Shown here: positions 24,994 through 34,011 of the stretch, piece by piece
How the letters are laid out: every line of letters starts with the position of its first letter
Position numbering within the stretch: the stretch's first letter is position 1
Origin: Bacillus sp. OV166
GTDB lineage: Bacteria > Bacillota > Bacilli > Bacillales > Cytobacillaceae
Direction: 5' to 3'
Length of the DNA stretch: 64,000 nucleotides
NCBI RefSeq assembly: GCF_900177675.1
Contig: NZ_FXWM01000001.1
Coordinates: 2,427,001 to 2,491,000, forward strand
The notes under the pieces: model-generated
Told to the model about the DNA's origin: nothing
The model's database searches: none
What the model saw: the letters and a program-made list of their open reading frames with translations, nothing else
Program-made: the position numbers and the translations under genes

Positions 24994-27366
24994 ATGGATG
25001 AGGAGTTAATAAAAAATGCCAATGCATGTTATCAGCTAGCTGAGCAGAAGGCTGCTCATTATTTTAAATCACTTAATAAACAGGTCATGCAAAAGACCTT
25101 TGTTCCTGTCCTAACAAAAGATATCCAATCCTGGAAACACAACCATATTCATCAGCATTCAATCCTATCTTTTTTTTCGCGTGGAAAAGGAAAACCTAAT
25201 ACTCAAGGGTATCACAAGTATATCCAATGGCTCGATTACACCGGCAAACTTGATAATTACTTGGATCGTAGTATCTCCTATATTTTCATGCGGGACCTAG
25301 GCAAAGCCTTGGACTCAGCTGAGACACAGAATAGGGTACGGCGTGTTGTTGACAGTTTAAAAAATCACCTAATTCAGTCTACCGAAACAAACCTAAGTGC
25401 CAATTCTGAGACGTTTAGCATGGCCGGGTTGTATCGAATCGCCCAGAAGGAAGGCATCGAATCCACGATGATCTGGTTACTAAACAAATTAAAGACTGTA
25501 TCCTCCAATATTCCAATGGGAATGGATGCTGAGAATGCTCAGCGAAAGCTCATTAAAATTATTGCTGGTGTAATTATGCATGAGGTGGAAGAGATGGGCG
25601 ATGAGGTTTCGCCTGAAGAACGAAGGCAGAACCTTGATGATGCTATTAGGCTAGGCTATTGCTATGGTTTGACCTATCCATTTATTGACGATCTTCTCGA
25701 TGCCAAAGTCTTATCTGCCAATGAGGAAAAACAATATTCCGATTTAATTCGTACCACCCTTATCACAGGAACTGTGCCGGAATTGGGTGAGTGGACGGGG
25801 AATAACGTAAACCTGATCCGATTTATTCATTCAGAACTCCGCGATGCCTTTGAGTATATTAAATCTCATTTGCGTCCAGAGACTAACAAAAAATTTTTCG
25901 AGCAGGCCTATGTGTTTTTTAATTCACAGGAAGTGGACCGTGTAAAGGATCTATCCAACGCAAATTACACGAATGAAGAGTTATACATTCCGGTCATTTT
26001 AAAATCCTCTTCTTCCCGATTGATTGTCCGTTCAGTTATCAGTGCTCCGGAGGATGAAGGCTTTGACACCCGAACATTCTATTATGGCATATACAACCAG
26101 CTTGCGGATGATTTTGCAGATATGTATGAAGACTTGAAAGAAGACCGGGTAACCCCCTATACCTATTATCTGAAGTATCATGAAAAGCGATTCGATCTTA
26201 TCAATCCTTTTGAATTATACTGGACGGTCATTTCTAATTTGATCCATAAGGTATATCACTCAGATCACAAGGCCTGCGAGGTGATTCTTGATCGTGCTAT
26301 AAATGGTCTTAAGAGATTTAAAGAACGAATGGGAACTGAAAAATACAACGAAGTTATGAAATTATTTTTTTCAGGAGTTCCAAAGTTTAATCGTGTGATT
26401 CAAAATATGGTTCGTAAAGCAGATGATGTAGATTTCTTTGATAAACTACTTCGGGATCATATGATTACCATTTTGAAAAATGAACGGAAGGAGCAGGAAG
26501 ACTTTTTAGAAACGACTAAAACTGTCCGTAATCAGATCAACAACGTCTTAAATATCCCTAAAATTGAAGAAGTTGAGCCAATAATTGATGCTGCAAATTA
26601 CAGTCTGGAAGGTGACGGGAAGCGATTGAGGCCAATAATGACCTGGGTCATGGGCGTTAACGAATATGGATTAAATAGTTCGGACATCGTACCACTTCTG
26701 CGATCATTAGAATACATGCATACGGCATCCTTAATCTTCGATGATCTGCCATCACAGGATAATTCCTCTACCCGTCGGGGGCGTCAAGCAATACATTCGG
26801 TTTATAACATTGCCATAGCAGAATTAACTGGACTGTTTCTGACCCAAAAGGCAATTGAAGAACAAGCATCTCTTGATCAATTCGATTCGAAATCGGTGCT
26901 TAACCTGATTAAATACTCAGCTCAAATGACAGCTGTTATGTGTAAGGGACAGGCGATGGATTTGGATTCTAAAGGGAAACAATTAACACTGGAACAATTG
27001 AATTTGATGTGTTTTTATAAAACTGGAATAGCATTTGAAGCTTCCCTAATCATGCCTGCAATCCTCGCCCATGCAAATGAAATCGAAATTGAAGCTTTGA
27101 AAAAATTCGCCCAACATGCTGGTATTGCGTTTCAGATAAAAGATGACTTGCTTGATGTGGAAGGAGATCTGATCTTACTCGGAAAACCGATTGGCAAAGA
27201 TGCTGAAAACAACAGTTCTACTTTTGTGTCAATTCTAGGTCAGGATGGTGCTAGAAAAGAGATGTGGGAACAATACTGTCTAGCAATGGAAGCGTTGCAA
27301 GAGATGCCACGCAATATCACTTTTCTGAAGCATTTATTAAATTATATAGTTAACCGTAATCATTAA
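24994..27366 (+). CDS. two-headed isoprenoid synthase (N-terminal Asp-rich domain plus polyprenyl synthetase)
   Basis: 790 aa, twice the length of a prenyltransferase. Residues ~515-790 form a trans-polyprenyl diphosphate synthase: GKRLRP (542-547), first Asp-rich motif DDLPSQD (583-589), RRGR, KTG, and second Asp-rich motif DDLLD (717-721). The ~500-residue N-terminal part is also helical and has its own pair: DDLLD (232-236) in YPFIDDLLDAK, and DDFADMYE (372-379) followed by EDRVTPYTYYLKYH. That pairing resembles the two metal sites of class I terpene or prenyl synthases. The enzyme may couple chain elongation to a second reaction. ATG 24994 is preferred over 24985 by spacing from AAGAAGAGG. 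Single gene, no terpene oxidase nearby. Prenyl synthase part is firm; N-terminal function is inference. Confidence 0.75.
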   Translation: MDEELIKNANACYQLAEQKAAHYFKSLNKQVMQKTFVPVLTKDIQSWKHNHIHQHSILSFFSRGKGKPNTQGYHKYIQWLDYTGKLDNYLDRSISYIFMRDLGKALDSAETQNRVRRVVDSLKNHLIQSTETNLSANSETFSMAGLYRIAQKEGIESTMIWLLNKLKTVSSNIPMGMDAENAQRKLIKIIAGVIMHEVEEMGDEVSPEERRQNLDDAIRLGYCYGLTYPFIDDLLDAKVLSANEEKQYSDLIRTTLITGTVPELGEWTGNNVNLIRFIHSELRDAFEYIKSHLRPETNKKFFEQAYVFFNSQEVDRVKDLSNANYTNEELYIPVILKSSSSRLIVRSVISAPEDEGFDTRTFYYGIYNQLADDFADMYEDLKEDRVTPYTYYLKYHEKRFDLINPFELYWTVISNLIHKVYHSDHKACEVILDRAINGLKRFKERMGTEKYNEVMKLFFSGVPKFNRVIQNMVRKADDVDFFDKLLRDHMITILKNERKEQEDFLETTKTVRNQINNVLNIPKIEEVEPIIDAANYSLEGDGKRLRPIMTWVMGVNEYGLNSSDIVPLLRSLEYMHTASLIFDDLPSQDNSSTRRGRQAIHSVYNIAIAELTGLFLTQKAIEEQASLDQFDSKSVLNLIKYSAQMTAVMCKGQAMDLDSKGKQLTLEQLNLMCFYKTGIAFEASLIMPAILAHANEIEIEALKKFAQHAGIAFQIKDDLLDVEGDLILLGKPIGKDAENNSSTFVSILGQDGARKEMWEQYCLAMEALQEMPRNITFLKHLLNYIVNRNH

Positions 27367-27398
27367 TAGTTTGTCATATTGTTATTTTTAGAAGATGT

Positions 27399-27740
27399 TT
27401 AAACCATTGTTTGTTTTACTTGACGTTTTGTCCTGGTAAAGGCAATAAAATCACAAAGTTCTTCTTCAGTTAATGGAGTACCATCGAGATAAATTGAACT
27501 GTTACCCGACTGTAATACGCAGTTTAATTCAAACTTTATTTTTTCTTCGTCAACTCGATTTAAGAGAAAATCAACTGTTGTATCAAATAATTCGGCCATA
27601 AGAGATAAAGCATGTAAAGAAGGCTCTCTATACCCGGATTCATAGCCTGCATAGGTACTTTTGGCAATGCCCAGCTGATCGGCTGTTTCCTGCATTGACC
27701 ACTTTTTATGTTTTCTAAGGTCTACTAATCGTTTTAACAC
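27399..27740 (-). CDS. XRE-family transcriptional regulator
   Basis: 113 aa. An N-terminal Cro/C1 helix-turn-helix covers residues ~1-60 (LRKHKKWSMQETADQLGIAKS, then YAGYESGYREPSL). The rest is an acidic C-terminal tail with LTEEELCDFIAFTRTKRQV. GTG start at 27740 after GGGAAGG. It is convergent with the isoprenoid synthase and divergent from asparaginase, 179 nt away, so it may control either; no operator was identified. Confidence 0.85.
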   Translation of the reverse strand: MLKRLVDLRKHKKWSMQETADQLGIAKSTYAGYESGYREPSLHALSLMAELFDTTVDFLLNRVDEEKIKFELNCVLQSGNSSIYLDGTPLTEEELCDFIAFTRTKRQVKQTMV

Positions 27741-27919
27741 TCTCGTTCCCTTCCCCCATGTTTTTTTGCTTGATTATATCATAGAAAAAATCGTTTAAAA
27801 AGAAATATATACGCGATATGAAAACAATGATTGATTTTAATACATTAATAGCTTTATAATCAGTTATATTCATTCGCAAAACGCGTACGTTTAGATATAA
27901 AGTAAAAGGGGGGGAAAGG

Positions 27920-28924
27920 ATGAAAAAAATATTATTACTTGCAACAGGGGGAACAATCGCATCGGTGGAGGGCAATGAAGGTCTAGTTCCTGGAATGTCT
28001 CCTGATGAATTACTCCGATATTGTCTGAATGTATCTGAATCAATAGAGGTAACGTGCAAAATTCTTATGAATAGAGATAGTACAAATATGCAACCAGAAC
28101 ATTGGGTAATGATGGCAAATGCAATTGCCGATAATTACACTATGTATGATGGATTTGTCATTACTCATGGTACTGATTCACTAGCTTATACTTCCTCAGC
28201 TTTATCCTATATGCTGCAAGGGTTACAAAAACCGGTTGTTGTAACTGGATCCCAAGTTCCAATTAGCTTTAGTCGAACTGATGCCGTAAAAAATGTTGCG
28301 GATTCGATTCGATTTGCTTGTGAAGATATTGGTGGGGTTTTTGTTGTCTTTGATGGACGAGTTATAATTGGAACCCGTGCAGTCAAAATTAGAACGAAAA
28401 GTTATGACGCTTTTGAAAGTATTAACCATCCTTATGTTGCTTATATAACTGGGGACATTGTTAAATACTATTTCAAACCGGAGAAGATGCATCAAGAATT
28501 AAGTGTAGATACACGTATTTCTCCTGATGTATTTGTTTTGAAATTGTTTCCAGGAACAAAGCCTGAAGTATTTGACTTTGTGAAAGCTTGCTATCGAGGC
28601 GTCATTATTGAAAGTTTTGGTAATGGGGGACTGCCATTTGAGGACCGTAACTTATTACCTAAGATTAAAGAATTAACTGAAGCTGGTATAACCGTTATCA
28701 TTACTACTCAATGCTTAGAGGAAGGGGAAGACCTTTATCTCTATGAGGTTGGAAGGAAGGCAGCACAATATAATGTCACACTATCAGGTGATATGAACAC
28801 CGAAGCTATTGTTTCTAAGCTTATGTGGGCACTTGGAAAAACAAATGATTGTAAAGAAGTAAAGAAGATCATCGAAACCCCCATTTCCTGGGATTTAACA
28901 ACTGATAACGAAAAAGTAGAATGA
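27920..28924 (+). CDS. ansA: L-asparaginase (type I, cytoplasmic)
   Basis: 334 aa, no signal peptide. Both catalytic threonine motifs are present: [11 protein letters not shown] (Thr12) and [13 protein letters not shown]. The C-terminus contains [12 protein letters not shown] and [16 protein letters not shown]. The enzyme hydrolyses asparagine to aspartate and ammonia. Start ATG 27920 after GGGGGGAAAGG. It is a single gene preceded by a divergent XRE regulator, an arrangement like ansR-ansA of Bacillus subtilis, although here aspartase is absent. Confidence 0.92.
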   Translation: MKKILLLATGGTIASVEGNEGLVPGMSPDELLRYCLNVSESIEVTCKILMNRDSTNMQPEHWVMMANAIADNYTMYDGFVITHGTDSLAYTSSALSYMLQGLQKPVVVTGSQVPISFSRTDAVKNVADSIRFACEDIGGVFVVFDGRVIIGTRAVKIRTKSYDAFESINHPYVAYITGDIVKYYFKPEKMHQELSVDTRISPDVFVLKLFPGTKPEVFDFVKACYRGVIIESFGNGGLPFEDRNLLPKIKELTEAGITVIITTQCLEEGEDLYLYEVGRKAAQYNVTLSGDMNTEAIVSKLMWALGKTNDCKEVKKIIETPISWDLTTDNEKVE

Positions 28925-28950
28925 AGACCGTTTAATTATTTAAACGGTCT
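28925..28950. terminator. palindromic hairpin after ansA
   Basis: AGACCGTTTAA and TTTAAACGGTCT flank a 3-nt loop. Long stem but almost no T tail, so termination may be weak. Confidence 0.55.
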
Positions 28951-29161
28951 CGTTGCTACGAATGGCTGTTTGTATGGATCAATTACTTCCTTTATTAGAA
29001 TAAACATCTCCAAAATTCAACTAGGAAATTGGTACTGAAAGCGTCCTTGCTCACTCAAATTCAATTCTCTAGAGGACTTCTATTATAGTCTTTTTTATCC
29101 ATTCACTTTATATATTTACTCCTATAGTATAAATAATAAATGCAAGGAAAGAAGGAAGATC

Positions 29162-29959
29162 GTGAACACGGATCAAGCTTTTGATTTGTTAATGGAAGCA
29201 GGCGTCACAGAAGATACTAGTATTCAAACGGTTAGACGGTGGCTCCGTGAAAGAAAGATTAACTACGAGGGAACAGGACAACGGGATAGAGGATACATAA
29301 TTGATAATACAGATCAAGTTTTTAACATGTTAAAGGATGCAGGTGTAACAGATAGCATCGCATTTCAAATTGTTCGTCGCTTGCTGCGTGAAGGTAAGAT
29401 TCAAACCGTGGGGACTGGAAATCATAAAACAAAAAACCAGCAAAATGAAACAGATTCAAAGGGATTAATTATTAATCCGTCAGATCAGGATAAGGTCGTC
29501 CACCAATTGAAAATAAGAATAAAAGCACAGGATGAACATATAAAAGGAATTGAACATCTACATAAGACGTCCATAACCAATTTAATTAAGCAAAGAGATA
29601 TTTTACATAAAGAAATTGCCAACCTAAAGAATGAGAAAAGTGAATTACAAAAGGAAACCAAGAAATTACTTAAAGAAAATATTGATTTAACTAATGAATT
29701 GTTAAAATTTAAAGAAGAACTTTTTAAAGGAAACAAAAGAGATACTGATAAGACACATGACGTTCCCCCTTCTTCACCTAACACGAATGATTATCGGCAA
29801 AAATTAGGTCTTTCAAAAATGGCGAGCGATAAAGAAGTTTTAACCAGATATAAACAATTATTAAAAATAACTCACCCAGATCACGGCGGTAATGCAACAG
29901 CCTTTCATTTCATTAAAACCGATTATGATTATTTTAGAAATAGTATCAAATTGAAATAG
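29162..29959 (+). CDS. J-domain protein with repeated HTH-like N-terminal motifs
   Basis: 265 aa. Two repeats open the protein: DQAFDLLMEAGVTE...QTVRRWLRERKI (residues 4-33) and DQVFNMLKDAGVTD...QIVRRLLREGKI (51-80), each resembling an excisionase/MerR-type helix-turn-helix. A Lys/Glu coiled coil follows (~105-190), then a Pro/Ser linker. The C-terminus (~209-262) is a J-domain with the HPD tripeptide at 238-240 (KITHPDHGG), which stimulates DnaK-type chaperones. GTG start at 29162 behind AAGAAGGAAG. The combination suggests recruitment of DnaK to DNA or to a DNA-bound partner, which is inference. Confidence 0.7.
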   Translation: MNTDQAFDLLMEAGVTEDTSIQTVRRWLRERKINYEGTGQRDRGYIIDNTDQVFNMLKDAGVTDSIAFQIVRRLLREGKIQTVGTGNHKTKNQQNETDSKGLIINPSDQDKVVHQLKIRIKAQDEHIKGIEHLHKTSITNLIKQRDILHKEIANLKNEKSELQKETKKLLKENIDLTNELLKFKEELFKGNKRDTDKTHDVPPSSPNTNDYRQKLGLSKMASDKEVLTRYKQLLKITHPDHGGNATAFHFIKTDYDYFRNSIKLK

Positions 29960-30004
29960 ACTCGAAGGATTTAACCCCTTACCGATCTTTTTTTCATATC
30001 TTTT

Positions 30005-30036
30005 GTCGTCAATTACCCTATTGGCGACTTTTTTTG
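30005..30036 (+). terminator. Rho-independent terminator
   Basis: GTCGTCAAT (30005-30013), ATTGGCGAC (30020-30028), then a T run. Confidence 0.85.
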
Positions 30037-30179
30037 TCCTTGCTAAAAGTATTATAAAGAAGAAAAATTAAATAATAATTAATAAAGAAGGAAGAATGAT
30101 AAGAGGACTTTTTTCTCATAAAGTAAATTCTAACTAATATTATTAAACTCTAAAGTAAATAGCATCTAGGAGGAACATC

Positions 30180-30977
30180 ATGCGGCGAAAGCTTAAGGGA
30201 AAAATGCTACGGGTATCCTTGTTCCTATTAGTTCTCACCTTGATTTTTGGAAATTATTTTGGTACAGCTGCAAAAAACGAAAAAAACCACAAAAACCGAA
30301 TAACCGTTTATCTGGCCGGAGATTCAACCGTTTCTGACTATTCCTGCTCGTTAGCACCCAGGGCAGGCTGGGGACAGGTCTTAAATCGGTATTTCGATGA
30401 TAAGATTGTCGTAAAAAATGAGGCCTCATCTGGCAGGAGTTCAAAAAGTTTTATTGATGAAGGGAGACTCAAATCAATCTTAGATCAGATTGAGAAGGGT
30501 GATTACCTGTTTATTCAATTTGGTCATAATGATGAAAAAAAAGAGGATCCAACCCGTTATACGGAGCCCTATTCTACCTATAAAAGCTATTTAAAACAAT
30601 ATATTGACGGTGCCCGCGCTAAACAAGCCATTCCTGTTCTAGTGACACCTGTTGAACGCCGGAGTTTTTCTGAAGAAGGAAGAGCGCGTGATACACACGG
30701 GGAGTATCCTATTGCCATGAAGGAGCTTGGAATGGAAGAAAATGTACCTGTCATTGACCTTACTGCCAAAAGCAAGGCATTGTTCCAAGAGCTTGGACCA
30801 GAAAGAACAAAGGATGTTTTCCTCTGGCTGGATGCTGAAGAGAACAAGAATTATCCGAATGGTGTTCATGATAACACTCATTTTCAGGAGGCTGGTGCTG
30901 AGAAGACTGCCAGTCTTGTACTTGAAGGCATAGAGGAATCTATGCTAGTGCCGCTTCGTAATCACATTTTAAAATAA
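30180..30977 (+). CDS. SGNH-type rhamnogalacturonan acetylesterase-like hydrolase
   Basis: 265 aa with an N-terminal signal peptide (LFLLVLTLIFGNYFGTAAK), so exported. Block I is AGDSTVSDYS with nucleophile Ser49, block II Gly in SSGRSSKSF, block III FIQFGHNDEKK, and block V with Asp and His in HDNTHFQEAG. This order matches RhgT/YesY rhamnogalacturonan acetylesterases, which remove acetyl groups from pectin. ATG 30180 after AGGAGGAAC. No other pectin gene is linked, so the natural substrate is open. It is 23 nt from the next gene and probably cotranscribed. Confidence 0.85.
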   Translation: MRRKLKGKMLRVSLFLLVLTLIFGNYFGTAAKNEKNHKNRITVYLAGDSTVSDYSCSLAPRAGWGQVLNRYFDDKIVVKNEASSGRSSKSFIDEGRLKSILDQIEKGDYLFIQFGHNDEKKEDPTRYTEPYSTYKSYLKQYIDGARAKQAIPVLVTPVERRSFSEEGRARDTHGEYPIAMKELGMEENVPVIDLTAKSKALFQELGPERTKDVFLWLDAEENKNYPNGVHDNTHFQEAGAEKTASLVLEGIEESMLVPLRNHILK

Positions 30978-31000
30978 GAAAGAAACATTAAGGAGATATC

Positions 31001-31390
31001 ATGGAAGGAAACAAATTAACTTTTAATTCAATTGATGAATACATCCAACAATTTCCCCCGGATGTTCAGGAAAAACTTAATACGTTAAGAAAAGTAATAA
31101 AAGAATCGGCCCCGGATGCAGAAGAAAAGATTAGTTATCAAATGCCTACGTTTGCTTTACGTGGAAATCTGGTGCATTTCGCAGCGTATAAAAATCATAT
31201 CGGTTTTTACCCAACTTCGAGTGGAATTGCTGCATTTAAGGATGAATTATCGCAATACAAAGGTGCTAAAGGTTCAGTGCAATTTCCGATAGAAAAGCCG
31301 CTTCCTTATATATTAATAAGCGAGATTGTCAAATTTAGAGTTGCAGAAAATATGAAGCGAGCTGAGGACAACCTGAAAAAGAAGAAATAA
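31001..31390 (+). CDS. DUF1801 / YdhG-like protein
   Basis: 129 aa. FNSIDEYIQQFPPDVQEKLNTL, then KISYQMPTFALRGNLVHFAAY, HIGFYPTSSGI and SVQFPIEKPLPYILISEIV follow the YdhG family, reported in Bacillus as a frataxin-like iron chaperone (Fra). A role in iron delivery to Fe-S assembly is thus possible. ATG 31001 after AAGGAGAT. Probably second gene of a unit with the esterase, ended by a strong terminator. Confidence 0.82.
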   Translation: MEGNKLTFNSIDEYIQQFPPDVQEKLNTLRKVIKESAPDAEEKISYQMPTFALRGNLVHFAAYKNHIGFYPTSSGIAAFKDELSQYKGAKGSVQFPIEKPLPYILISEIVKFRVAENMKRAEDNLKKKK

Positions 31391-31414
31391 AAACCTTAAC
31401 ATAATAATATTTCT

Positions 31415-31446
31415 GAAACTATCGTGTGATAGTTTCTTTTTTTTTA
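31415..31446 (+). terminator. Rho-independent terminator
   Basis: GAAACTATC, loop GTGT, GATAGTTTC, then nine or more Ts. Confidence 0.92.
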
Positions 31447-31536
31447 AATGGCAGGGCTTCCATAAAGAAATCTTCTAATATAAAAGATATAATGGTCTTG
31501 TATTTATCCCATTGAGTTTAACAGGAGGTATGCTGC

Positions 31537-33144
31537 CTGAAAAATAAAAAAATATCCCTACATACAAAAATATTTGGGCTGGTTCTATTACTGGGATTAT
31601 TGTTGATCCTGCTGCTGACAACATTTTTCAGCTATATGGAAAGTAAAGAAATAGAGGAAAACAAGGGCAGGTTGGCATTGGAAATTTCAAAAACGGTATC
31701 ATTCATACCGAACATTATCGCTGCGTTTCAAACAAGTGATCCTTCTAAAACCATTCAACCGCTAGCTGAAAAGATTCGCAAAGAAACTGGTGCAGAATTT
31801 GTTGTCATAGGAAACAAAGAGGGTACAAGATATTCGCATCCTCAAACATCTTTGATTGGGAAGAAGATGAAGGGGGGAGATAACCAAAGAGCACTTAAAA
31901 ATGGAGAATATTATGTATCCAAGGCAAAGGGTTCACTCGGGCCATCTATAAGAGGAAAATCTCCTATTATGAATAAAGAGGGAGAAGTGATTGGAATCGT
32001 TTCGGTTGGATTTCTTCTTGAAGATGTCCATCAACAAATTATGAATAATGTTACCAAGGTACTTCTTGTTTCCCTGTTCGCGCTTTTGATTTCTCTTTTA
32101 GGCAGTATTCTGCTCGGGCGGAATATCCGCAAAGACACGATGGGTCTCGAACCCTATGAAATTGCTGCATTATATAAAGAAAAAAATGCAGTGCTTCATG
32201 GAGTGAAAGAAGGGATATTAGCCATAGATAAACATGGATTTATCACGATGATGAACCAACCTGCAAAGAGACTTTTACATATTAATGGCACAGTCCGTAA
32301 TTTAAAAGTAGATGGGCTGTTTCCTTCTGACTATTTATATGAAGTTTTAAAGTCTGGAAATCCACAAGCAGATAAAGAAATGGTCTGGAAAGATAAAACA
32401 GTTATCGTCAATTGTACGCCACTCTTTGATGAGAATGGGGTAAGTAGAGTGGTTGCTTCTTTTCGTGATAAAACAGAAATAGAGCAAATGGTCAACACCA
32501 TATCGGAAGTAAAAAGATATTCGGAAGATCTTCGTGCACAAACACATGAGTTTACAAATAAATTATATGTCTTATCAGGCCTGTTACAGCTCGGGGAATA
32601 TGAACAAGCTATAGATATGATTCAAACGGAAACACAGGTATTGCAATTTCAGAATTCTATTGTTTTTAACCATATTAAAGATACAAAAGTACAGGCCATC
32701 CTTTTAGGGAAACTGGGAAAAGCCTCAGAAAAGAAAGTAAAGTTTGAGGTTGTATCGGACAGTCAATTAGAGGCACTTCCATCCCATTTTAAGCTATCCA
32801 ATCTAATAGTGATTCTTGGAAACTTAATAGACAATGCCTTCGAAGCTGTCTATGGTTTCGATTCTCCGACAGTGAAATTTTTCGTTACTGATATAGGCAG
32901 CGATATCATTTTTGAGATTGCTGATAATGGGAAGGGACTTACTGAAAAAGAAATTCCGCTTCTATTTGACAGGGGCTATACTTCTAAAAAAGGAGATGAG
33001 CCAAGGGGATTTGGCCTATCGAATGCTGAGGAGGCAGTGTTAGAAATGAATGGGATGATTGAGGTGCAAAGTACCCCGGAAAGTGGGACTGTCTTTACAG
33101 TTTACCTTCCAAAGGAATACGAGAGGAGACAAACACTTGAGTAG
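31537..33144 (+). CDS. CitA/DcuS-family sensor histidine kinase
   Basis: 535 aa from CTG 31537, a non-standard start codon placed 8 nt after AGGAGG; the residues KNKKISLHTKIFGLVLLLG from there form the expected N-terminal membrane helix, which later TTG starts would truncate. An extracellular Cache/PAS domain (~45-160) has YSHPQTSLIGKKMKGG and GPSIRGKSPI, as in citrate and C4-dicarboxylate sensors. A second helix, a cytoplasmic PAS, the phospho-acceptor His337 (RAQTHEFTNKLYVLSG) and an HATPase domain (DNAFEAV, DNGKGL, GFGLSN) follow. It overlaps the regulator gene by 8 nt. With the citrate carrier downstream, citrate is the likely signal. Confidence 0.9.
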   Translation: MKNKKISLHTKIFGLVLLLGLLLILLLTTFFSYMESKEIEENKGRLALEISKTVSFIPNIIAAFQTSDPSKTIQPLAEKIRKETGAEFVVIGNKEGTRYSHPQTSLIGKKMKGGDNQRALKNGEYYVSKAKGSLGPSIRGKSPIMNKEGEVIGIVSVGFLLEDVHQQIMNNVTKVLLVSLFALLISLLGSILLGRNIRKDTMGLEPYEIAALYKEKNAVLHGVKEGILAIDKHGFITMMNQPAKRLLHINGTVRNLKVDGLFPSDYLYEVLKSGNPQADKEMVWKDKTVIVNCTPLFDENGVSRVVASFRDKTEIEQMVNTISEVKRYSEDLRAQTHEFTNKLYVLSGLLQLGEYEQAIDMIQTETQVLQFQNSIVFNHIKDTKVQAILLGKLGKASEKKVKFEVVSDSQLEALPSHFKLSNLIVILGNLIDNAFEAVYGFDSPTVKFFVTDIGSDIIFEIADNGKGLTEKEIPLLFDRGYTSKKGDEPRGFGLSNAEEAVLEMNGMIEVQSTPESGTVFTVYLPKEYERRQTLE

Positions 33145-33820
33145 GATAAAAGTAGCCATTGCTGAAGATGATTTTCGAGTTGCCGATATACATGAAAAAT
33201 TTTTAACAAAGTTTAATGAAATAGATGTTGTTGGTAAATCATTGAATGGTGATCAGACACTTCAAATTCTAATGGATAAAACCCCTGATTTATTGATTCT
33301 GGATGTGTATATGCCTGATATGCTGGGATCCGATCTCCTTCCAATTATCCGAGATCGTTTTCCAAGGGTTAGTATTATTATGATCACAGCAGCGACAGAT
33401 AAAGTTTTTCTAGAAAAAGCATTAAGCTACGGAGTAGAAAATTATTTGATTAAACCTGTAAATAGAGAAAGATTTGACGAAGTCATTTTAGAATATATAA
33501 AAAAGCACTCCCTCCTAACTTCCCAACAAGATGTAGACCAGAATTATGTAGACCTCCTGTTCGGAAATAAAAAGATTGAAAAGGTGGGAAGGGGCACGGG
33601 ATTACCTAAAGGAATTGATGAAATCACACTTGGAAAGGTGAAAAATGCGCTTCTGATTAATAACCAAGGCCTTTCAGCTGAAGAAGTGGGAAAGGAAATT
33701 GGAGCATCCCGAATTACTGCACGTCGATATTTAGAATATCTATCCTCCATTAAGGAAGCAAAAGCGGAAGTGGTTTATGGTATTGTCGGGAGGCCGGAAA
33801 GAAAATATTATCCTGTTTAG
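33137..33820 (+). CDS. CitB/DcuR-family response regulator
   Basis: 227 aa. The receiver domain has phospho-acceptor Asp56 in LLILDVYMPDM and acidic pocket EDD at 10-12. The C-terminal helix-turn-helix (KNALLINNQGLSAEEVGKEI, GASRITARRYLEYL) is the CitT type. TTG 33137 is the start: AGGAGA lies 8 nt upstream and the codon overlaps the kinase stop, giving translational coupling. It should activate the CitMHS gene downstream. Confidence 0.9.
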   Translation: MSRIKVAIAEDDFRVADIHEKFLTKFNEIDVVGKSLNGDQTLQILMDKTPDLLILDVYMPDMLGSDLLPIIRDRFPRVSIIMITAATDKVFLEKALSYGVENYLIKPVNRERFDEVILEYIKKHSLLTSQQDVDQNYVDLLFGNKKIEKVGRGTGLPKGIDEITLGKVKNALLINNQGLSAEEVGKEIGASRITARRYLEYLSSIKEAKAEVVYGIVGRPERKYYPV

Positions 33821-33825
33821 TAAGG

Positions 33826-33850
33826 GTGCCTAAAGGCATCCTTTTTTTAT
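33826..33850 (+). terminator. Rho-independent terminator
   Basis: GGTGCC, loop TAAA, GGCATCC, T run; separates the two-component operon from the citrate carrier. Confidence 0.85.
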
Positions 33851-33946
33851 GTACAAACCATTTAAGGAAACTCCAGTAGTCAGATAGGATTCTACCGTGA
33901 ACAATATGAACAAAATATAGATTAATGTACGATAATAACTTTATTT

Positions 33947-33960
33947 TGGAAACGTTTTCA
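33947..33960 (+). promoter_or_regulatory. cre (CcpA) site of the citrate carrier gene
   Basis: TGGAAACGTTTTCA matches the cre consensus fully. It lies 52 nt upstream of the CitMHS start, so glucose repression through CcpA is expected, as for citM of Bacillus subtilis. Confidence 0.8.
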
Positions 33961-34011
33961 CCTTAGAATATTTAGATTATTATTAATTTACTAACAAAAG
34001 GGGTGGAAGAG

